Shown piece by piece: positions 29,390 through 41,576 of a stretch of DNA of 64,000 bases. Origin of the DNA: Panopea generosa (Eukaryota > Mollusca > Bivalvia > Adapedonta > Hiatellidae); NCBI GenBank assembly GCA_029582155.1, contig CM055901.1, positions 42,495,616 to 42,559,615 of the forward strand, in the 5' to 3' direction. Below the pieces are notes generated by a model. It was not told where the DNA came from. It ran no database searches and saw only the letters and a program-made list of their open reading frames with translations. Positions within the stretch are counted from its first letter, which is position 1; every line of letters begins with the position of its first letter. Position numbers and translations under genes: made by a program.

Positions 29390-31250
29390 GATGAATGGCA
29401 CCCGGCCTAATGGCCCTATACGTCATCTATAAATAAATAGTAGTTTAAATACATCAAATATATACAATATACACATGAATGGGTTGAGTTGTGATAGTTA
29501 TATAACTTGTGGCTACAGTTGACTTCATGAAATCATTCTTATATATTTTATGTAGTTGTATAAATAGCACGAAAGAGTACTGTATCAAAATATAAATGTT
29601 CATAAATAAATATTATTTCGTCCAATATCATAAGCGTTGAATATATATTTTGCAACCTTTCTTAGATATGTATGCATCAAATATGACATTTTTTCATAAT
29701 CTTGAAGAGTTTTTAAGTATTGCCATCAATGATATCACTAATTGTATTTTTCTTTAAATGCATATACAGTTGACAGTTTAATAAAACGTGTATTTCGTCC
29801 TCAACAGACGGTATTTCATAAAATCTACAGAGTTTTTGTTCCGATTTCTCTCCAACGTATCTGCCCGTCTCCATTTTGAGCGGGGGAATACCGCATCTGA
29901 ACTGACACGGTATTGATCTTTCACACTTTTTAAGGTTTATGATAATGTAATCTTCACACGTAAAATCAGTTTTGGATAGTTAATTTGTTTTCAGCTTTGG
30001 GCTTGTTGTACATCACGTGACCAATAATTAGCATAAAAATCGTTTAATGACACTTTCACTCGTGTTTTGCTTTATGTCACAAAACCAATTATTTGCACAA
30101 AGATTATAGTCATGGATAAACACCTTTTTTTTTTTAAGTCTGTTATCATCCATATTAACCAGTCTATTCCGGAATAGTGCCATCGAGCTCCATCTTCTGT
30201 AAACGCTAGGTAACCATCCTGTATCACCCGTCAGTGCTAACGTAGGAGCGAACCTATGTACACCCATGAAATATCTCATTGCACGATTTTGAACATTATC
30301 AATGCTTTGAAATTGTTTATATCCCCAAACTGAGGACCACTTAACAGTTTTCAAAAGAATCGAAACCCGATTTTTTTTAAAGTTATGTATTTATAGATAA
30401 TGCTGCCATGCGTTCGTCGGGTACCTTTCACTAATGCTTCACAGTTAAGGTTAAAGATGTTGTTTCAATGAAAATAACACCTAAATATTTAGTGTATTAT
30501 TCTATTGTTTCGAGAATAGTATTGCTAATTTTAAATACAACATTACTGCGTTGAGTTTGTTCTTTTTTAAAGTGCATGTACTTGGGTTTATTCGAGTTTC
30601 TGAGTTCCCTTCAACGTTTACACCATTCGTGAAGAGTGTTTAACACGTTTTGTAATTTTAATTCGGAGTCTGTTACTATCACAATAACATCCACGTACAT
30701 CAGTAATGTTACCTTAACATCTCCCATCCAGATACCAAGGTCAAGGTCATTAACTTCCTTAACAAGACCATTGGCAAAAACTGAAAATAAAGTCCATGAG
30801 AGATGACACCCTTGTTTCATTCCCGTTTCACAGTCGAACAGTTCGTGAGAGATGACACCCTTGTTTCATTCCCGTTTCACAGTCGAACAGTTCGTGAGAG
30901 ATGACACCCTTGTTTCATTCCCGTTTCACAGTCGAACAGTTCGTGAGAGATGACACCCTTGTTTCACCCCGTGACACAGTCGAACAGTCCGTGAGAGATG
31001 ACACACTTGTTTCATCTCCGTGACACAGTCGAACAGTCTGTGGTATTATTGAGAGATTGACCTTGAGTCAATGCTTGTAATCGAGCTGTACACTTTGCTG
31101 TCGATGTTGTTTATTAAAAGCTTGTTCATTTGCATATGCCTTAATATATGTTTCTCGCATGAGAATTTTGCTCTAAATCCATATCTAAATAGTCGTCAGT
31201 CGCCTGTTTAAAAACAAGTTGGTTGCTTTTAAAAAGCATCCAATGGTTAT
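29390..31250 (-). mobile_element. Decayed LINE on the minus strand
   Basis: Reading leftwards on the minus strand, 30820-30611 encodes a reverse-transcriptase piece: MKQGCHLSWTLFSVFANGL (motif B side, QG plus S) and YVDVIVIVTDSE, in which the YADD catalytic box has become YVDV. Then 30354-30028 gives the post-RT region (SSVWGYKQFQSIDNVQNRAM). About 29870-29730 reads VEDEIHVLLNCQLY, the C-terminal Cys/His region. At 29400-29417 the minus strand has gggccattaggccgggtg, similar to the 3'-end motif of the LINE at 1980. Several frame changes and the lost catalytic Asp show that it is inactive. It may be related to the LINE at 1-2035. Confidence 0.8.
30795..31038. repeat. 49-bp tandem repeat inside the LINE RT region
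   Basis: cgtgagagatgacacccttg, tttcattcccgtttcacagt, cgaacagtt occurs at about 30795, 30844, 30893, 30942 and 30990, the last with changes. The first unit is part of the RT reading frame (GMKQGCHLS on the minus strand), so a piece of RT motif B has been amplified in place. Confidence 0.93.
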
Positions 31251-31589
31251 GTCTTATAAACGATTTGACAATTTAAGTGAATGAATGTGTAAGTTTGGTT
31301 CCTTGTACAGGGTACTAAATACATGGGTGATACCAAATCCCGACAAGGTTCCGGCTGACACAGCAAATTCCCGGCTGCAGGTGTGCCTGATAGTAACTTT
31401 GATGTTTAAATGTACTGATCTCAATCATTATGTATTGCCTTTTGCATATCTAAAAAAGCCTACCTTATATATTGTCTAACGTTCTAACTGCTATGTTTAT
31501 ACAATTTACTACTGCGATTATAATATTTTTTTAAATAATTCTTATCCATATTTTAATTTAATTTGTGGATATATTATTTTTAAAGTGAT

Positions 31590-31920
31590 CATGTTCACTG
31601 TGTGGATTCCCTGATTGTTCACTGTGTGGTGATATACCTGATTGTTCACTGTGTGGTGATATCCCTGATTGTTCACTGTGTGGTGAATTCCCTGATTGTT
31701 CACTGATCGTTCACTGTGTGGTGATATACCTGATCGTTTACTGTGTGGTGATATACCTGATCGTTCACTGATTGTTCACTGTGTGGTGATATCCATGATT
31801 GTTCACTGTATGGTGATATTCCTGAGTGTTCACTGTGTGGTGATATACCTGATTGTTCACTGTGTGGTGATATCCCTGAGTGTTCACTGTGTGGTGAATT
31901 ACCTGATTGTTCACTGTGCG
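31590..31920. repeat. 27-bp minisatellite, about 12 units
   Basis: The unit is tgattgttcactgtgtggtg followed by atatccc/atatacc. A few units are shortened (tgattgttcactgatcgttcact). 27 is a multiple of three, which gives the HCVVIYLIV-type open frame at 31696-31953; this is not a gene. Confidence 0.93.
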
Positions 31921-32715
31921 AAAGCCGCAGTAACCAAGTGTTTTATTTCTTAAAATGCACTGACATGGCCTGGAACCGGATCGTTTGCTGTGTCAGACTG
32001 GAGCAAATGTGTCATTGTGCTCATGATTGTTGGCACTTGTCCTACAATATAAACAAGTTTATCGAAATATGTTTGTATACCAGATCATAAAAATCTGACA
32101 TGAGTTTGAGGTTCGGATAAAAATATCCGTCCTTGAGATAACTGTTTTCGCTAAAAATCGGCGTCTATCCCAACTGAAAAAGTCATGAATGGTACTTTTT
32201 TTACATAAATAACTAATTGGGTATTTTTTTAACTTAATTCGTCATTATATTGTTACAGCACTTATCCGTTGGGACGGAATATTCTTTCCGAACCGAGATC
32301 TCAAGTTATGTGCGATTCTTATAATCTCGATTAATCTTTATAAGTCCATTCTCTAAAACAACGCATCTAGCTTAACTGCATTATGTTCTGAAATATTGAC
32401 ACCATCAACGTTAATGTAGTCTATTATCGAATCGACGACTTTCTGTCCGGCTAGTAAAGCGCTCATTTTTTTTCGGAAATATTTCAGGCGCCGAGTTTAT
32501 ACCTCGGATGAGACATTTGTATCCAAGATGGATTCTTATAGTTCGTCTTGATCTGATAAAATATTACAGCAAACTTTGCTTTGGAATAAGTCAATCAAAA
32601 TAAGCATTACAATATTAAAAATACCCAGTCGATTTATTAAAAAGTAGATCTAGTTTTATTTATCACTGAAAAAAAAACAACTTTCAAATGATATGAAATC
32701 TATGTGTTTTACCAG
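31921..32715. other. No gene recognised
   Basis: Nothing supported in this stretch. Confidence 0.5.
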
Positions 32716-34055
32716 AAACAAGAAATGTCACTGGTAAGTGTCGCATGCCCCCCAAATGGTCGTTGAAAATAACAATATAATTATGTAATACATGTAATAG
32801 GTAGCGATGTATTCATGAATATAAAGAGTAATTGACTGATGTTTCATACGAGACATGCAATTTCATGTTTTTTACATTAAAGTGTGACCTTGACCTTTGT
32901 ATAACCTTGACATCTGAGGTAATGGTTTGAGTAATTCAACAGTTAAATGCTGCTGAAACATCATCATGACATGCTGATCACTTGTGTCAAGCTATTTTAA
33001 AATCTCTAAATGTAAGACAAAGTTACAGATCAATTGTTGATAAATTGAGCCAAGTGTTTTTGAAATCCATCCATGTATGATAAAGTTAAATACAGATTCA
33101 AAGTATTGTCAAACATACTAAACGTGTGACCTTGACCTTTGAGGTATGGGTCTAAGTTTTATTTATGACACGTCGCCATGTCATCTTGACAAATTCAGTC
33201 AAGTTTAAGGCAAAGTCACAAACCAGACACACAATATAAAACATATTGAAAGTGTGACCTTGATTTTTGAGGAAAGGTTCTGGGTCTTACATGCAACATT
33301 TAATTATGTCATGTTGATCAACTGAGCCAAGTGTTTTTAAAATTTATCCATAGATGACAGACCCGACAAGAAATGTCAAAATGACTGAAAGTGTTGTCAA
33401 ACAAAGTTAAATTGTGACCTTGACCTTTAAAGTGGGAGTTTGGGTATCAAGTGCAACACATCGTCATGTTATGTTGATCATTTATAGCAAGTATTTATAA
33501 AAATCCATCTATGCATGACAAAGTTGCAGGCCGGACATGAAATCCCACAGACTCAAAGTGTGACATTGACCTTTGAGGTAAGGGTGTGGGTCTTACTCGC
33601 GACACGTTATCATGTTATGTTGGTCAATTGTAGCAAGTATCATTAAAGTCCATCTATGCATGACAAAGCCAGACACAAAATCTCACAGACTCAAAGTGTT
33701 GTTAAACAAACTCAAATTATGACCTTGACCTTTGAGGTACGGGTGTTGGTCTTACTTGCGACACGTTGCCATGTTATGTTGATCTTTTGCAGCAAGTATT
33801 TATAAAGTCCATCTATGCATTACAAAATTACAGGCAGGACACAAAATCTCACACAGACTCAAAGTGTATTCAAACAAACTCAAATTGTGACCTTGATCTT
33901 TGAGGTAAGGGTGTGGGTCTTACTCGCGACACGTCATCATGTTATGTTGATCATTTGAAGCAAGTATCAACAAAATCCATCTATGCATGACAACGATACA
34001 GGCCGGACACAAAATACCGGACGGAAGGACGGACGGACGGACAGGCGGACGTTCC
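32716..34055 (+). repeat. Diverged tandem repeat of about 130-170 bp with TGACCTTGA motifs
   Basis: About seven diverged units, each with a gtgaccttgacctttgaggt-like phrase (32883, 33125, 33253, 33413, 33559, 33718, 33886). Recurring phrases are catgttatgttgatcatttg, aagtatttataaa, tccatctatgcatgacaaag and acacaaaatctcacagactc. It ends in a (GGAC)n-like tract at 34019-34050. Sequence right of the fold-back element at 34056-34257 (ggaaggacagacagacggac, then ccaccccaaaaattttttgg to about 34332) looks like its continuation. It is probably a composite interspersed repeat; class unknown. Confidence 0.8.
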
Positions 34056-34257
34056 TACGAATGGGTATTTAAGTGGCTTCTTTGCGTCAAGCTTATTACT
34101 ATAAAATTTAGCCAATTTTAGCCAAATAAAAGAAAAAAAGCCACATAAAAGATGTTTTAAGTGTCTAGAAACAGCTACGTAATTATTTTTCAACTGCTTT
34201 TCAACTGTCCATAAAAATTACTGACCCTAAGCCCTAGACACTTAACTACCCATTCGT
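34056..34257. mobile_element. Fold-back / MITE-like element
   Basis: The left end tacgaatgggtatttaagtg (34056-34075) is the inverse of the right end cacttaactacccattcg (34239-34256), with one mismatch over 18 bp. The inner part has no coding capacity. Both flanks carry similar ggaaggac-gac-gac-ggac sequence, so the element either inserted into that tract with duplication or the tract is part of a larger unit. Superfamily not recognised. Confidence 0.65.
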
Positions 34258-34984
34258 GTGCCCGGAAGGACAGACAGACGGACAGACGCTGCGATTACTA
34301 TATGCCACCCCAAAAATTTTTTGGGGAGGCATAAAAAACAAATGAATGTTCAAAGGTCAAATGTTCTAAAACGCCATCTTGATGAACACTTACTTCAGTA
34401 CTGAGGTCGCGCCCATCTTTGTTTTAAAGGTTACATGAGAAAGTTTTGCCAGTTAATCGTGAAAAGATATACTCTAGCTTGAACGGCAAACCCTCCATCC
34501 ACTGCACTACCGCCTAGCCTGATTAAATAAGACGTGAATGGACAGATTTTTTTTATTATTTTGATATCTGATCTGCTGTCCATGTCTCGGGAGACGCAAA
34601 ATAAAAATCTTTAAAAGGCTCCAGAGAGGTGCAATATGTCGCACTTCACTACACGCAGAGCGAGATTGTAAGTCATTCCGTTATGCATATGATATTTTTT
34701 ATTCTCGGCTACAAGTTTCAACAAGTATCATATAGTTTAGTATAAAGTACGTAACCTTTGATACAAATATGTATTATATGGTTCTCAGAGTTGTCTTTCT
34801 CAATAATGTTTTTTATTATAACATCGGCTCCGTTGTGAAATTGATGAATTATGAACGGTTGTCGGTATTTTAATATAAGGGAATTTATGAATCCGTACAA
34901 TCAATTATGTTATTGTAAGACAATGGAATAGCCATTGCTTTGTTTCTTCTCTGTTAACTCTGCACATACGTGTGTCATTCACAC

Positions 34985-35262
34985 GTGTCCGGACCGAAGG
35001 TCGTGGGTTCAATCCCCGGCCGGGTCATACCAGAGACTTTAAAAAATAGAAGCTTCCTCGCATGACGCTCAGCATTTAGAGGGGAGTTCTAGGTCTGGTC
35101 GACCCGGTGTCAGTATAATGTGACTGGGTGGGGTATCATACCATGTGTCTGCGGCATGATACTCCAGTGTGACAGCGCTTAAAATACTGTCTCAAGTAGA
35201 CACCATCGCGATATGACTGAAAAATTGTTGAAGCGACGCTAAACACCATACAAAAACACACG
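34985..35262 (+). mobile_element. tRNA-derived SINE, family S2
   Basis: The head shows a B-box in gaaggtcgtgggttcaatcc (about 34995-35014), followed by ccggccgggtcatacc. The body has agcttcctcgcatgacgctc, gagttctaggtctggtcgac, ggcatgatactccagtgtga and gtctcaagtagacaccatcg. The 3' end is attgttgaagcgacgctaaa followed by ccatacaaaaaca. The A-box side is missing or too diverged to see. Confidence 0.8.
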
Positions 35263-35517
35263 TGTCGGTATAAGATATATATATACCTATAAAATACGAC
35301 TTACAATATTATTGTGATGTTTGAATAGCAGTTGTCACGGAAATTATTAACCCCCGTAGGATAATGACCGCGGTCAATTTTTTATGTTGGAATATGACGC
35401 CCTCCTGTAAAATTGTGACTCACCACATTAAATTTAGAATTTGTTGGAAAATTACTCCCCTACTTAATGAACCAACCGTTCATTACCATTATAGTGATCA
35501 CAGTGAAAGGTGACCAC

Positions 35518-35708
<191 letters not shown>

Positions 35709-35785
35709 ATGTGACTGGATGGGATATCGTATCTTGTGTCTGCGGTATGGTACTCCAGTGCGGCAGCGCTATGTTCGAGTTATTG
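35709..35785 (+). mobile_element. Fragment of SINE family S2
   Basis: taatgtgactggatgggata, then ttgtgtctgcggtatggtac and tccagtgcggcagcgct match the middle of the S2 copies at 35113-35180 and 43563-43635. Only this central part is left, directly abutting the (TGTC)n tract. Confidence 0.7.
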
Positions 35786-36754
35786 TAACGAACAGACAGT
35801 TTGCATGACACCGGTTTTAATGATGGTGCGACACCGTCGTCTAACACAAACGAAAGCGAAAGTTCCACTTTGGTAATTAATAATTGCATAGTGTACCATA
35901 AATTATATACGAATATATGGGGACAGTCAGATTATTTGCTGATAATATTAAAATAAAATATTTTATAAAATATTTTAAACCAGTCTCGAGAACTTTGTGT
36001 AGATGCCAGTGTCTGGTAAAGTTTACATTTTTTATTTGAATATAAAATAAACTGAACTTTCTATTTTCACCTCTTGGACCGAATCCCTCTAGAAGAGTAT
36101 TCACGCGATCTGGTTAAAAAACTGAGCATTAGCAGCAATCAAACCAACTTTTTTACAGATGAAGGTCACGTTATTCAGTGACATTGCCAGACTGTTGTGA
36201 AACACTAAATGATATGAAATACTGTACATGTATCTTGCTAGAATGCTGTGAAATGTTTAACAATTTAAAACAGGTGTCGCCTAAATATTGGGCAAAACAT
36301 GTTATTAATTAAATCAAAATTTGGATTTAAGAATATGATAAGCTTAATGTGAGTAATCTATTATAAGTATTTAATAACTTTTATTATAATATCGATAGTA
36401 CTATTATTCTGCTCACTATATATCTAATTTGAGGTAATAATTTTTTTAGCGAAAAAAGCTCAGAGCTTATATGAACCATTCTCAATTTTGCTTCCTTGGT
36501 ATATCCAGTACTGAGTGTTGTTATTTGAGAGGCATAAGGATGACCTGGAGAGTGACCACTGGCATGTCATATCAGCAAACACTATTTACTACACTACCAC
36601 ACCGCTATTTATAACATTTTTTTAGGACATATTTAAAGTAAACACAATAGTGTTTGTATTTTCTTCTCAGTAAATCACATTTTGTTTATACTATTTTAGG
36701 TCAATTGTCAAGATTAAGAACATTTTCTCAGTAATTTCAATTATTTATTTTACT
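35786..36754. other. No gene recognised
   Basis: AT-rich, nothing supported. Confidence 0.5.
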
Positions 36755-36940
36755 TTGATTGTGAAACAAGTTCTTACAACCTAGACAAATCACGCTCAAA
36801 GTCTTCCTGGTAGAACCAGTATTAAGCATATGCAGAAAAGTGTCTTGCACAAGGACACCACACAGTCATAGCAGAGGATCGAACCCACAACCCTACAATC
36901 AGGATTTGGTGCTGTAGTCTACCACTGGACCGCACGTACC
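36755..36940 (-). mobile_element. tRNA-derived SINE, family S3
   Basis: On the minus strand the head has ggtccagtggtagactacag (A-box like) and gttgtgggttcgatcctc (B-box, about 36874-36891). The body matches 43240-43405: shared tgattgtgaaacaagtt, tcttcctggtagaaccagta, taagcata and gtgtcttgcacaaggacac. Confidence 0.75.
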
Positions 36941-37162
36941 ACAATAAATTTGATATCATGTCAGTTTGCTTGTTGTTATATTGTGTTTTACATATAAAGA
37001 TAATTTAATTTGATTTAGTCACTGATTTGTGTGAGACTCTCGTAACATGATTTGTATTATTTATAACTTGCTTCTTTATGTAAATGTCAGTCATATAGGC
37101 GATAATAGCTAATGTTTATTGTGTTATAGTTTATGCTGACTTAAAATTAAATTTTGTATCTT

Positions 37163-37420
37163 CAGTGCTCCAGATAAACACTCTTTTGGGGCCGACGTTT
37201 GGGAGTATTTAAGCATTGAAATTTCTGAATAAAGCATGGAAATTTAATTTAAAGGGTAAAATAAGCATTGGTTATTCTCAATTTCAGTGTTGATTAGTTT
37301 GTTTTAAATGGCATTTTGATAAGAATGTTCATTTTTACTGTAAATATTTTGAAAATAAGCATTCAATGCTAATGTAAGTGGTAAAATACTCATTTGAAGA
37401 AAAATTTATTTGGAGCACTG
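37163..37420. mobile_element. 258-bp MITE with terminal inverted repeats and 5-bp target duplication
   Basis: The left terminus cagtgctccagataaa (37163-37178) and right terminus tttatttggagcactg (37405-37420) are inverse with one mismatch in 16. The pentamer ATCTT directly flanks both ends (37158-37162 and 37421-37425). The interior is AT-rich and non-coding. The CAGTG ends recall hAT elements, but those usually make 8-bp duplications, so the superfamily is open. Confidence 0.8.
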
Positions 37421-37425
37421 ATCTT

Positions 37426-40400
37426 GTTGTACAATGTCAAGAATTTAAACACCTGCGTTTCACTTCTTAAATTACTTTTCATGCATTACAGAATATGTTG
37501 AACTTTTTCATCTCATCTTTAGTCTCCGTCCGAGTCATTAAATTCTTTATTACGTATTATATGTTAAACCTGGTGTGAACTTAGTTCTCTTTTTTAACTG
37601 ATATAAAAATGTACAATTAGCTATTTTTGACCCATACTGAGAATGGTGATGATGCCCTAAGTATTACCTCTGTCAGTTCGTTCATCCATTCTGCCATATC
37701 ATTATATTGGTTTTCAGTGAATAACTTTTGAAAGGGTGTTACTGTGTATTCTATGTATTTAATTGATATATCGTGTTTAGCTGTAACAACCAAATACAGG
37801 TCTAATTAGTCAATGTCGATAAAAGTTTACAGCAATTATGGTAACATTTTTTACTTATCATTTAGTAAAAATTTACTAACATATAGCGAGGGTTTCCTAT
37901 TCCTATGAAGAAATTTTTAGTTTAAAACTGAAATTATCCTAAAATAAACATACTAATTAGTGCTAATATATTTTTATATCTTACTTGATCTTGCATTTAA
38001 ACCATACAATTGAGATTCAAGATGTTGACAGTTCCAGTCTAAGATATTGACAGGACTTTTTTCCTATAAATTGGAAAACTACCCTGCTCGATTGAGGGGA
38101 AATTAGGGCTTTCTTAATCACCTTTATATGTAAAAAAAATCACCTAAAATAATGTTCATATTGGGATTTTATTGGCCTCAATTGGGGGAAAAAACGTGAT
38201 TTTTTAATTGGGAAGTAAGTAGCCTTAGTCAATAAAAAAGACCTGACTGGTTAATGATGATCAACATAAATCAGAAAATTTTAGATGAAAATCCAGCTCA
38301 TAGGCAATAATACCTACAGACTGGCTCTATCCAGTCAGATATTATCTACCAGTTTCTACATTAATTGTTCTTTTCAACTATATTAGGTCAGTTATTGCCC
38401 TTTGATAATTTTATTGTAAATCTTAGAAGTACTATTTCTCCTGAACTTCTCAACTGATTTTGACCAAACATATAAAGGCATACAAGTATGCAGTAAAGTT
38501 GCCCATATTGTTATTACATTGTCCTCAAACAAATTATGGTAGAGTTATGGTCCTTTAATTATTGGTAATAATGATTCTTGTCAGCACTAAAGTTCTCTAC
38601 TGATTATGGTCAAATTTACTAACAAGTATCGGTACCGGTTTCAGTTTTGAATATTGTCGCTGTAGTAGTATTATGGTCGCTGGTCAAAACTCATTAGTCA
38701 GTTGGCATTGCTACAATAAGGCTATAGACACAGCGCGGGCATTCATGTTGACGGGCACATTTCAGGATAAATATATACAGATGGAGTAAAGTAACTGAGT
38801 ATAAACAATATGAAATAACTACACCAGTTGTTGTCCTTTGATAGTTAACATTCCTTTTCATTATAACTTACATGCAACATACGGATGTCTTTTTGCAGCT
38901 GTTTTGGGAAAAAGGTCCTTTATAGGCAACTATATGGAAAGATATTGCTATTTTGCATAAATTAGGAAAATATAAAATTAATAAAAAATGACAAATCAAA
39001 CTCATTTATAGTCTGCTGAGCACCAAGGGAACCATTTTTCAACTCTTTGGTATGACTCGGGTCCCAGGAAAGAGTGGTAAGGTTAACTGATCATCTGTTA
39101 ACCCTCAGTGGTATAAAAAAATGATGCTTAATATTCAATCAATCTTTACAAACTAAAAACCAAAGCATGACTGACTTCGGTATTGTGTACACATTATGCA
39201 ATTTGTGTGCTGGTTGTATTGTAATCGTACAACTTGTGACTTTGGGGTCAAATTAGTGTGACATATGGCAGAGTCTTTTAAAGATCTGTATTACAGGTAT
39301 GTTTCATCTCCCTAGACAGCAGATTGAATATAGAAAGCTGTCCCTCCATGCCTTATGTAAGCAGGTTAGGGTCAATCAGTTATATACATATCAGCAGATC
39401 ACAGAGGTTCTTTTAACATTTCTTGTTACAGGCCCTTCCATTAATTTTTAATTTCACTTGTCTAGTCTGACAAGTATGTCTAGACTCTGCTTGTCCTGAC
39501 GAAAAACAACTTGTCCTTTCTTTAATCTAGAATAATGGTACTAGTCCTATGGACATAAAATTAAGAATAACTGATACGTATTATTGTGTTATGAACAATG
39601 AGTTGCTATTTACATGTATCTATAATGAGAAATAAAACATTTAAAAACAAAAAAAATAAGAATTACTAAATAAACATTTTTATTAACGTTAAAAAACAGG
39701 GGATGTGGAAAAAAAGAGATGCGATGTTTAATTTCTGAATTTTTCACTTGTCCAGTTGGGCCAGCAGCCTAATATTTTACTTGTCCGTATCCACAATTCA
39801 GTTGTCCCGGACAGTCAGGCAAGCATTAATGTAAACCCTGTGTAAGCATGTCTTTTTTAACAAAACGAAGAGCTCTTATCATGACCCTGGTATCGTCATC
39901 ATTTTCATCTTCATCCGCCAATTAAAGTTTTATGTTTAGCTCAGCCTTTTTCTCTGTTACTGGACATACTACCTACATTGTATTACTGACTAAACATCAT
40001 AAACACATTCATATTATGTTCAGAGTATTCCACAGGATGGAATGCAAGCGCTTGGGGAATTAAGAGCCTGTAAACACCTTCAACACATTTGCAAATGCCG
40101 TGTAAGGCACTCATTGAAATATATTTTAATAAAAAAACTATATATTTATCAGTTAAAGTCATCATATTTAGTATGTTTCATTTTAGGCATTAAAATGAGA
40201 AAAGATATTCAAAGAAAAATAATGATTTAGAGAAAAGTAAGCTTTTGCACAATTTTGTTAAAGAATTCAAGTGCTAGGGGAATACCATTTCTGATAATCA
40301 AGTGCTGCAAGGGTGTCCCCCTGTGCTTAAATGGCCTGTGGAGAAGCCTGATATTATAGTAATAATGTATGTAGCTAACTTAAATATCCATGCTTTGGGT

Positions 40401-40606
40401 GCTAAATCCTTAGGTTAAAGTTTTTTTGTTTTTTTTTATCTATTTTATTTTCAGTAATACTATTATTTTATAATCTAATCACCATCAGGTTTAAAAAGTT
40501 TACATCACTCACTTTGACCTACTTAATAGATTTAGGAAAAAGACAAGCGTCTGCACCTGCTTGCGGTGCTCTTGTTTTACCATCATATTACCATATATAT
40601 TTTCAG
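37426..40606. other. Upstream flank of the NADAR gene; dispersed repeat pieces only
   Basis: No exon recognised. 38430-38570 is a dispersed-repeat-like stretch (tcctgaacttctcaactgat, then aattatggtagagttatggt). 39040-39160 matches the tail of the SINE at 41577 (tcccaggaaagagtggtaag, gttaactgatcatctgttaa, attcaatcaatctttaca). 39427-39842 has loosely inverse ends (acaggcccttccattaat against acagggtttacattaat) and many cttgtcc words; it may be another non-autonomous DNA element. A promoter or first non-coding exon could lie here but I cannot point to one. Confidence 0.5.
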
Positions 40607-40666
40607 GTAATCAAAAGGAGACATTTTGTTCCAATTCAGTCTAATCAATATTTATATATCAGAAGA

Positions 40667-41461
40667 ATGGCTTCAGGTACTTGTGATTCTGATTGGAGCA
40701 TACATGGACATGACGGTTCTGACACTACTGCTGTGAATGAACAAACACAGATTTCAGGTGAAAATGAACCTGTCAATATAACCCCTAAACATGGCAACTT
40801 AGATGATATGAACAATTCTAGCAGTTGTAAGGTAGATGATGATAATAGTAAAATGGCTCCTGGAAAAGATGACATGGATAATGTCATGGTGGTTACAAAC
40901 CAACCCTCAAGTGTACTCAAAGAGGGATCTGGTATACACACAGAAGATAATAAACCTGGAACTGGTAACGGAAGAGAATGCAAGGTGTCTGAATTGGAGT
41001 TTCAGCAACAAGGGATGTACCTAATAAAGAAATGGATAAAAATCATGAAGAAAAAAATATGGATATTAATACAGGTGTTGAGAAAAAAGACAAAGAGATA
41101 CAAAGTAAGACCCAACAGAGTACCAACAGCGATGTTCAAACTGGTGATAATAAAAGTGATGATGAACAAAGAAAAGCTGCACTTGCAAAGATAAGACAGT
41201 ACAACACAAATAATGATGATTATGAGTCTGATACCAACAAAGAATGTGAAGATGGTAAGCGACATATAAAAATGGGAAAAGAAGAGGAATACCTCAACAC
41301 AGATGATAAACCATATTATAAAAGAAAGCATGAAGCTTTTGAGAAGTATGAATACTTTTGGAAAACAAATGACATATACAGCCAGTGGCATCCATCTTGT
41401 TTTTCAGTTCAGGACATGACATTTAGAAATGCAGAGCAATTTATGATGTACAAAAAAGCAA
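40667..41461 (+). CDS. NADAR-domain protein gene, coding exon 1 (5' exon with frame problem)
   Basis: This exon carries a low-complexity, Asp/Asn/Ser/Lys-rich N-terminal region and the first part of the NADAR domain. The last about 45 codons (from about 41330) read EKYEYFW, SQWHPSCFSV, FRNAEQFMMYKKA, matching the family start; the Glu in AEQF is the position I expect to be the active-site acid. The donor is a|gtaagtt after 41461 (phase 1). A likely upstream acceptor, tatattttcag, ends at 40606. Two starts are possible. ATG 40667 (agaagaATGG) opens frame 2, which would stop at 41194 before the domain. ATG 41032 (agaaATGG) opens frame 1, which runs cleanly into the splice donor. The switch between 41000 and 41031 could be an indel, or be bridged by a 74-nt intron 40932-41005 (GT..TTTCAG), which restores frame. 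Conservative CDS: 41032-41461. Confidence 0.8.
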
Positions 41462-41576
41462 GTAAGTTAAATGTTCAACCTAAATTAAACATCTGTTTAT
41501 ATCTTTTTATTTGGAAATAAAATCTGGAATGATAATATCAAGGCTTCTGAAATCACCCGTTCTTTAATTTTAAGCT

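Noticed and set aside
40514-40666. N-terminal extension upstream of ATG 40667 in the same frame
   Set aside because: A likely acceptor (tatattttcag, ending 40606) falls inside it, and the stretch before it does not look coding. The ATG at 40667 has better context.
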